Assembly (NCBI GenBank): GCA_019054805.1
Contig: JAHQIY010000001.1
Span: 2,246,501-2,310,500 of the forward strand
Direction of reading: 5' to 3'
Length of the DNA stretch: 64,000 nucleotides
DNA from: Brachionus manjavacas
Taxonomy: Eukaryota; Rotifera; Eurotatoria; Ploima; Brachionidae
The translations under genes were made by a program, and so were the position numbers. The notes under the pieces are model-generated. The model had not been told where the DNA came from. It was given only the letters and a program-made list of their open reading frames with translations, and did not search any database. Below are positions 58,108 to 64,000 of this stretch, in pieces (positions within the stretch are counted from its first letter, which is position 1; each line of letters begins with the position of its first letter).

Positions 58108-58658
58108 TTGGTGATAGCGGTGTAAGTTTTGTCTCATCCTAGAATAAGCCAGCATTTTTACAAAACCATGATTTTTTTTTGAAAGAAGTAACGGAGATGT
58201 TAGTAGTAGTTAGGATCAGAACATACAAAAAAGATGATTCGAGAGGATGAGTAAATACCGAAGCCTGTTCCGAATAGTGTTGACAAAAATTTTCCAGAGG
58301 TTAACATGAATACAGATGCAATTTCATTATCAATGGGGGAGAGGAAGAATGAGAGGAGATATACTCTCTTCAGGATCACCAAACAACTCAGGAAATGATT
58401 GAGAATCAAGTAAGACAGAAAGGATTGCGTTAACAAAATTCCAGGAAGTCAACCTACCAGGAGCCATGCGTTTATTTACAAAATTCTTTTCTGAAAAAGA
58501 CCCGTTAAGCAGTAAAAGAAAGAAGTTGTTCATGGAATATGTCCAAGAATAGGACGAATCTGAAAACTACCGGCTAAATGGTAATTTTTTTTATTATATT
58601 GTTTTTGTTTTTAAGTGTTCCTTCTCATACATCATGTCTTCTGCGAGTGAGGGAGAAA

Positions 58659-58800
58659 TGTAACACCCCCTGTGTCCCAGACTCCTTTCTCTCTCTCTTT
58701 CCTCTCTATATAAAGTACAATTTAAAACTTACTTGTACATTTCTTTTCCTCGACTCTTCCTCAACTCTTCCTTTCCTAGAGTTTTCAAATTAATAAAAAT
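58659..58800 (+). repeat. Left part of the interrupted 3' LTR
   Basis: Begins with the same TGTAACACCCCCTGTGTCCC as the 5' LTR and contains a TATATAA box. Similarity stops near 58800 and resumes at about 59175. Confidence 0.55.
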
Positions 58801-59098
58801 TAATAAAAAGATTAATTTTTTAATATTTTATTTATAATTAAATTTGCATTCTTCATAAAAAGAATCGTGCTTGTTTTTAAAATGTTCAAAATGAATTTCA
58901 AATTTATTGTCTTTTATCGACCACTGTAGCATTACGCCATTTTGAACAAGTTGAGTCAAAAACTTGAACTCTCTAATTAATTTTAAGCATTTTTTTAATT
59001 AAAATAAATAATAAAATTAGAAATTTTTTTTTTGATGTCAAATTTGTGCATTTTTCAAAAAATTATAAAGACTCTTAAACATTAAATTGATCAAAACT

Positions 59099-59124
59099 AA
59101 ATTAAATTAAATTAAATTAAATTA
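59099..59124. repeat. (TAAAT)n microsatellite
   Basis: About five uninterrupted copies of a 5-bp unit. Confidence 0.8.
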
Positions 59125-59350
59125 TATATTTGTTTAATTTGTAAAATATTTTTTAAGTTTAGCAAAAAATAAGAAAGATATGCAGAGGAAAGGAAGAGTT
59201 GAAGAACAAAATGCGAACAAGTTAGTTTTAATTTGTACTGTATATCATAACTTAGTTTCTGATTGTAGTTAGTAGTTTTAGAATAAAGATTTAATAGAGA
59301 AAATCATCTTTATAATTTATTTAAAAGTGCCACGCTATTAAACAAATTTC

Positions 59351-60640
59351 CAAATTTTGCTATCGAAACCATTTATCAAGTTTTTAAAACTTGGATCCTT
59401 GTAATTTTAATCTAGATGTGTAGATTATTGCAAAATATTAGATTTATTTTCGCTTTTAAAAATTCTCTTAATTCAAATGATTATTTTCAATATTCTTGGG
59501 ATAGCATTGAATTTTAAAAATTGATTTGGGGAATTAAGATATCAAGAAGACTTTGAACAGATTGAGTTAGAAAATTTTGAATCAATTTGATTATGTTTCT
59601 CATTTAATATTGATATTGAAATTTCTTAAATGATAAGATCAACTCAATAAATTAAAAATTGCGTTTCCAAATCATTTTTGAAATAAAAAAAATAATTGAA
59701 TTGAAAAATTGGCAAATGCTTTTAAAAATTTAATATTTTATAAATCTATTTTAAAAATTTGATTCTTAATTAATTAATTAAAAATTGTCTTCACGTTTTC
59801 AAATTTAAAGAGAAGTAATATCAAAAATTTTGATTTATTAAAATTTACGAATTATTGAATTTTTTTCATGTTAAAACAGAATGCATCATTCAAAAAATTT
59901 CGCCTTAGAGTATGTCTCAAAATCTAGTAAATTTGACAATAGTCTCCTTTATCAAATTTGCCAACCAACAAAGGTGACACGATATAGGTTTTTGATCTTT
60001 TAAAAACCCTAGAACGAGCTATAAAATAAATTAGACGACGTTTAAAAGCTATGGGATGATCAATCGGGATTAAAAAAATTATAAAAATTAGCCGATTCTG
60101 TACCTTTTATAAAAGCACTGTATGTAATTCAAAACTTTATTTAAAGTGTTAAGAAAAAGTTTTGCTTTGAGAAGGTGCAGCGTCATACAATGAATTAATT
60201 GATTAGATTTAAATCACACCTGAATGGGAATCTAAAATTTAAATTTTTTATATTTTAATAAAATTAATTTTATATTTTTTTTAATCTCACTTGATTTTCC
60301 AAAATTTTGGAAACAGTCAATTTTTACATTTTTCTTACCAAACTTAATTTTTTTTTGGTCGTAAAAATTTTGGAATAATTTCACTAAACGTTACGTAATT
60401 TTACGTAAAATTACATGTTCATCACAACAAATATTCACGTAAAATTACGCAAGCTTACATGATAAAAAACATTAAAATATTCAATTTATTTATTTTTAAA
60501 AAAATTTAAAATTGAGTCAAAAAATTGAAAATGAATCTAGCGGCTTTAAATGAATTTTTTTAATTTAATCCAAAATGACGACTAAATGGAACTTTTTAGG
60601 AGGTTTTGTTTTACTATACGACAATCTTCAGCTACATGTT
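59351..60640. other. AT-rich spacer with an ACGTAAA cluster
   Basis: No gene seen. TTACGTAAAATTAC-type motifs cluster at about 60385-60450, the fifth copy of the dispersed motif family. Confidence 0.4.
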
Positions 60641-60647
60641 TTTTTGG

Positions 60648-60900
60648 GGCATCTTGAAATTAGGAACAAAAAAATCAAAAAGTATTTTTTATATAACTTT
60701 TGAATGGCATTTGATTAAATCTCTCTGCAAAATGCTTACTAATGCAAGAAACATGCTAAATATTAAAAAACTCTGCAAAAACTCTGCAATTTTGCGGGAA
60801 AATGCACGTCATTAAAAAGTATTTAATTCAACTACGCAATTAATAAAAATAATAAAAATACTTTTTGATCTGATTTTTTTGTTCCTAACTTCAAGATGCC
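60648..60900. mobile_element. Inverted-repeat MITE, about 250 bp
   Basis: Arms 60648-60690 and about 60854-60900 are reverse complements (GGCATCTTGAARTTAGGAAC, then an A-run and ATC). The interior contains several CTCTGCAAAA motifs, like the two small inverted-repeat elements in DNAH6 intron 8. Confidence 0.65.
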
Positions 60901-61518
60901 TTGTTTTGGCACGTAAAAATCCATAATATAGAAAGTTTGAAAAATACTCTTTCATGTAATAATTTCATTAGGGCTTTTACTTAAAAAAAATTTGATTTTC
61001 TCTCAGTGTACAAAATCTTTACAATTTCTTTTAAACTTCATTATCCTGGCTTTTAAATAAAAGAAAATTTTCAAAAGATTGAATTTTCGATGTGTTATTT
61101 GAAAAAAATTATACAACGCCATTAAAAAAGATTTGTACGACTTTGTGTCAAAAATAACCAATTAAGCCAAATTCTTCAGACATTTCAATGCTTTTGAGTC
61201 CAAAAATGATGGGTCTACATTCTCAACATAATTTAAAATACGCTAAAAATATTTATAGAATACTATATTAAAATCAAAAAATTAAACAAAATAGTTTCTT
61301 ACAAACATTGAATATTTTTTTATCTTGATAAATCTTATTGAAAAATAAATAAATGCGACCAGGTATATAATAAAAAACAAAGTCTATTCTAGATCCTAGT
61401 GGTGGTCAGAAAAAAAAATTTAAAAAGATTAAAATACAATTAAAATTTCAATATTTTTTTTGGAAATATTATAAATTTTTGAGATTAAAAAATAGTACCA
61501 AGTATCCGTAATTGGGAA

Positions 61519-61800
61519 TTTAGCAGTAGGCAAGCAGTTCTTGGTTTAACTACACAAAGCGAAAGAAGAGAACGTGGTTCATCAAAAGTGGTATATCAAG
61601 TAAATTGGACAAAACTTCCTATCAAATGCAACTCGATAGCTTCATTTGGGCCAGCTCAGGGAATCAGAGGACACAAACGGAGACTATCCGGGCAGACCAT
61701 TAAAAAATTGTAGGCAGAGGGAACACTTTTTTATCATTAGAGTAGTAAATAGGTGGAATATCAGTTCAAAAATTCAAATTCAAATATGAGCATGATAAGG
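61519..61800 (+). pseudogene. LINE ORF2 C-terminal fragment
   Basis: The plus strand reads LGLTTQSERRERG followed by about 25 residues and then RGHKRRLSGQTIKKL. These are the two landmarks of CR1/Jockey-like protein tails (LGLTTLxxRRxRGD and RGHxxKL), with stops after the second. Confidence 0.5.
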
Positions 61801-61809
61801 TCAAAAATC

Positions 61810-63200
61810 CTACAAAAGAAATTATCTAGCAATCTGAATTGGAATTAGATTGGTATGGTTAATCGCCACCAGAGTTCTAACTTTGAATCTAGGGAGGAAT
61901 TTTCTGGTACTTAGTAGAAGCAGTAGTATTAATTCTGTGAAAGACTTGAGTCTCCAAGTAGAAGCGCACGTAGACGCCCCACTATAACAGCCTACGACCA
62001 TTTTTTTTCTAAATAAGCTTTTTTTCGAATTTTTTTTAAACTTGTTTTCACATATTTTAAAAATAGCTTTTTTTTGTTTAAGTTGTATATATGGTGTTAG
62101 AGCTACCATAGTAGTCTTTCGTGTGAGACTTCTCCACAAGTTTCTTGCAGTAGCTAGTTATCATTAGTATTATTATTATTTAAATACCTTTTTATCTTTA
62201 ATATAATCTTAATCAAATTTGTAAAATAAATCGACTTAAAAAAGTTTTTTCTTTTTTTTTTTGGAACAAAGGATGGCATTAAATTTCATAGTAAGTATGT
62301 TTAAAAGTTAAACTTTATGCAGATCAGATTTAAGTATTTTAAAAGAGTAAGCAATCTTTAGATTAAATAAGCATTAAATGCCAAAAAGATTTTAATTATA
62401 ATAATCGGCATGTAATTTCACTTAATCTAAAGATTAGTGTTGTACGCGAGCAGGCCTAACCGGTTTATTTGGTGGAGGGGTTTTGCAATCAAAAATTCTG
62501 CTCGCCAAATTATGAGACCATCTCAATATGAACGATCATGGGTGCGATCAGAATTTAATCCTATTCTTAATGCTTTTAGTTTTGGTGCCAAAATTTTGGC
62601 CTAGCAAAATTTCTTTAACGAAAAATTGTTTTATCTATTGCGCCCATTAGCGTCATGTTAAGGACTCATAAAGTCTCATGGGTTTAAAAATCTGAAAATA
62701 ATATACCCTCATGAGCTTATACTATGTAAATATTTGTTTCACGTTTTGATCCATGCCAAAATTGTTTTATAAGCTGTTTTTTTATATTTAAAAGAAAAAT
62801 ACAAAAGGCTATTGATTCATAACTTTAAATAATATAAATTATTTTGATATTACTCTGGACTTCTTTTAAATTTTATTAATTTAAAAAAAAATTGAAAACA
62901 TTTTTTTTTACTTAAAACCCCACCAAATTTACACCAGAATTCCATGTTTCCAAGGATTTACGGTATTTAGATTTTTAAATAGGTTAAAAGGTTGAAAAAT
63001 TGAAGCGAATATTTTTTTTTTAAATTAAAGTTTAAGATCAAATTCAAAGAATCAATCTTTTTATTAAAAGATTATCTTATTTATATTGTAGGGATTCTAA
63101 GTAGATTATAATGATTCATTAACATGCAGACTTTTGTCCATGAAATCTTTTTTTGACTCACTAAGTATGCCCTTCATTTTTGCAAATGTTTGATTGATTT
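61810..63200. other. AT-rich spacer, no supported gene
   Basis: A GC-richer patch at about 62435-62580 may be another repeat end. A 13-bp inverted pair (AATCTTTAGATTA near 62355 and its complement near 62420) is present. A minus-strand frame at 61822-62139 has no family features. Confidence 0.4.
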
Positions 63201-63208
63201 TTTTTTAG

Positions 63209-63379
63209 AATGGTAAAACTAAAGGTTTCAAACAAATTGCTATTGAATTAGGCTATGATATACCTTTTAAAGCTAACTGAGATGACTTTGAAAGAATATT
63301 AAAAGATAATCCTGCATTTAAATCAGAAAATAAATTACAAATATTAAGTAAAATATTTAATGACTTTATATTTTCTTAA
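63209..63379 (+). pseudogene. DDE transposase fragment (same family type as 26512-26733)
   Basis: Following an AG after a T-run, 56 codons with one internal stop read NGKTKGFKQIAIELGYDIP then LKDNPAFKSENKLQILSKI. This resembles the helical stretch that precedes the last catalytic region in the HDE/KGRGRS transposase family. It ends at TAA before that region. Confidence 0.4.
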
Positions 63380-64000
63380 AAAATTAGTTGAAATTAAAAA
63401 TTTCATTTTTTTATTAGTAATTTATACTTTTCGATAAAAAATTAAGGACCCAGAATTCAAAAACTAAAAAAAGTGAGCTTAATATTTTTTTAAGAATCTT
63501 GGTCGGTTTCTGATTCTGTAAAAAAATCTGAATTAGGACGAAACCAAGGACGAAATACGAAAATAGTGGAAAACTTCAAAAGTTTTCGTCTCTGGTCAAT
63601 TTTAATGGTCAAAGCTTTTTTTTTTTTTTAATAAATGAATAAACCATTTGGTAGCTTAAAAAAAGAGCTTTAAGAATCCTTAAAATAATAATTAAATATT
63701 CTTACAAACTCATTTGATTTTTAAAACAAAAAGGACAAAACTAACAATTTTGGTGCAAGTCTTTGAGCCAAAAAGTTTATTTTTCTAACTCCCCTAAAAA
63801 ATTGGCTGTCCAAGATTTCCATAAATGCAGAATAAGAATTTGTGGTCGATAGAGTCAAATTCAGATAGTGCTGTAGTTTTGACCTACGCGAACCTTAGTA
63901 CCGATATGCTGGTTAAAGATCAGCTTTTATTCGGTCATCACTAAATTGATTCTCTTTCTATTCAAATTCATCAATAATTAAATAAGCTTTAATTTAGTCA
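63380..64000. other. AT-rich end of window, nothing recognised
   Basis: No open frame of interest and no inverted repeat were found in this last stretch. Confidence 0.5.

Larger units (their letters stand above)
57954..59350 (+). mobile_element. Gutted LTR retrotransposon, second family
   Basis: A 5' LTR (57954-58107) starts TGTAACACCCCCTGTGTCCC and is followed by TGGTGATAGCGG, a primer-site-like sequence. Only about 550 bp of internal DNA remains, with no readable gag or pol. It ends in the purine run GAGTGAGGGAGAAA (58645-58658) directly before a second LTR copy starting at 58659 with the same 20 bases. The second LTR is split: its right part (TTTTAGAATAAAGATTTA ... CGCTATTA) is found only at about 59175-59350, so roughly 400 bp has been inserted. 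Target duplication not resolved. Confidence 0.65.

Noticed and set aside
1..64000. tRNA genes, rRNA and CRISPR arrays
   Set aside because: The few GGTTCG-type B-box-like strings (for example at 5250, 11060, 31249) lack a partner A box and cloverleaf. No spaced direct-repeat array exists.

Overview
The window reads as nuclear DNA of a small ciliated invertebrate. It is very AT-rich, its coding exons are clearly more GC-rich than their surroundings, its genes carry spliceosomal GT-AG introns, and it encodes an axonemal dynein, so the organism builds motile cilia. The density of decayed transposons and the mixture of tiny and transposon-filled introns would fit a rotifer- or flatworm-like animal, but the sequence alone does not fix the phylum. 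I found no tRNA, rRNA or CRISPR.

Layout. 1-9 kb is a transposon graveyard: foldback and terminal-inverted-repeat (TIR) elements, a hAT-like MITE, a gutted MULE and a LINE reverse transcriptase fragment. 9.0-9.6 kb holds the 3' part of a LITAF-domain gene. 10-18 kb has a LINE tail, RecQ-like scraps, another TIR element and unassigned coding-like fragments. 18.4-23.3 kb is an almost complete but defective Ty3/gypsy-type LTR retrotransposon on the minus strand. It has LTRs, primer site, polypurine tract, RNase H, integrase, chromodomain and an env-like gene, and it sits inside a Tc1/mariner transposase pseudogene. 23-29 kb holds that pseudogene's remainder, a DDE transposase fragment and a hAT MITE.

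The gene-bearing half starts at 28,963 with an intact, intronless cytosolic asparaginyl-tRNA synthetase (NARS1). It is followed in the same orientation by a complete axonemal dynein heavy chain best matched to DNAH6 (32,055-57,563). I resolved the dynein into 12 exons joined by GT-AG introns with consistent phases. They encode 4,177 residues, close to the roughly 4,150-4,160 of vertebrate DNAH6. Its introns are either very short (38-95 bp) or long (0.9-3.5 kb). The long ones host two pogo-like MITEs, a solo LTR, a LINE tail, a MULE scrap, two small foldback elements and a possible nested small gene.

57.6-64 kb is again transposon debris: a gutted LTR element, a foldback element, a LINE tail and a DDE transposase fragment. 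The two housekeeping or ciliary genes are functionally unrelated neighbours. The main biological story is how mobile DNA has filled the intergenic space and the long introns while leaving both reading frames intact. The most unusual object is the LTR element that combines a chromodomain integrase with an env-like gene and carries a second internal copy of its polypurine tract.
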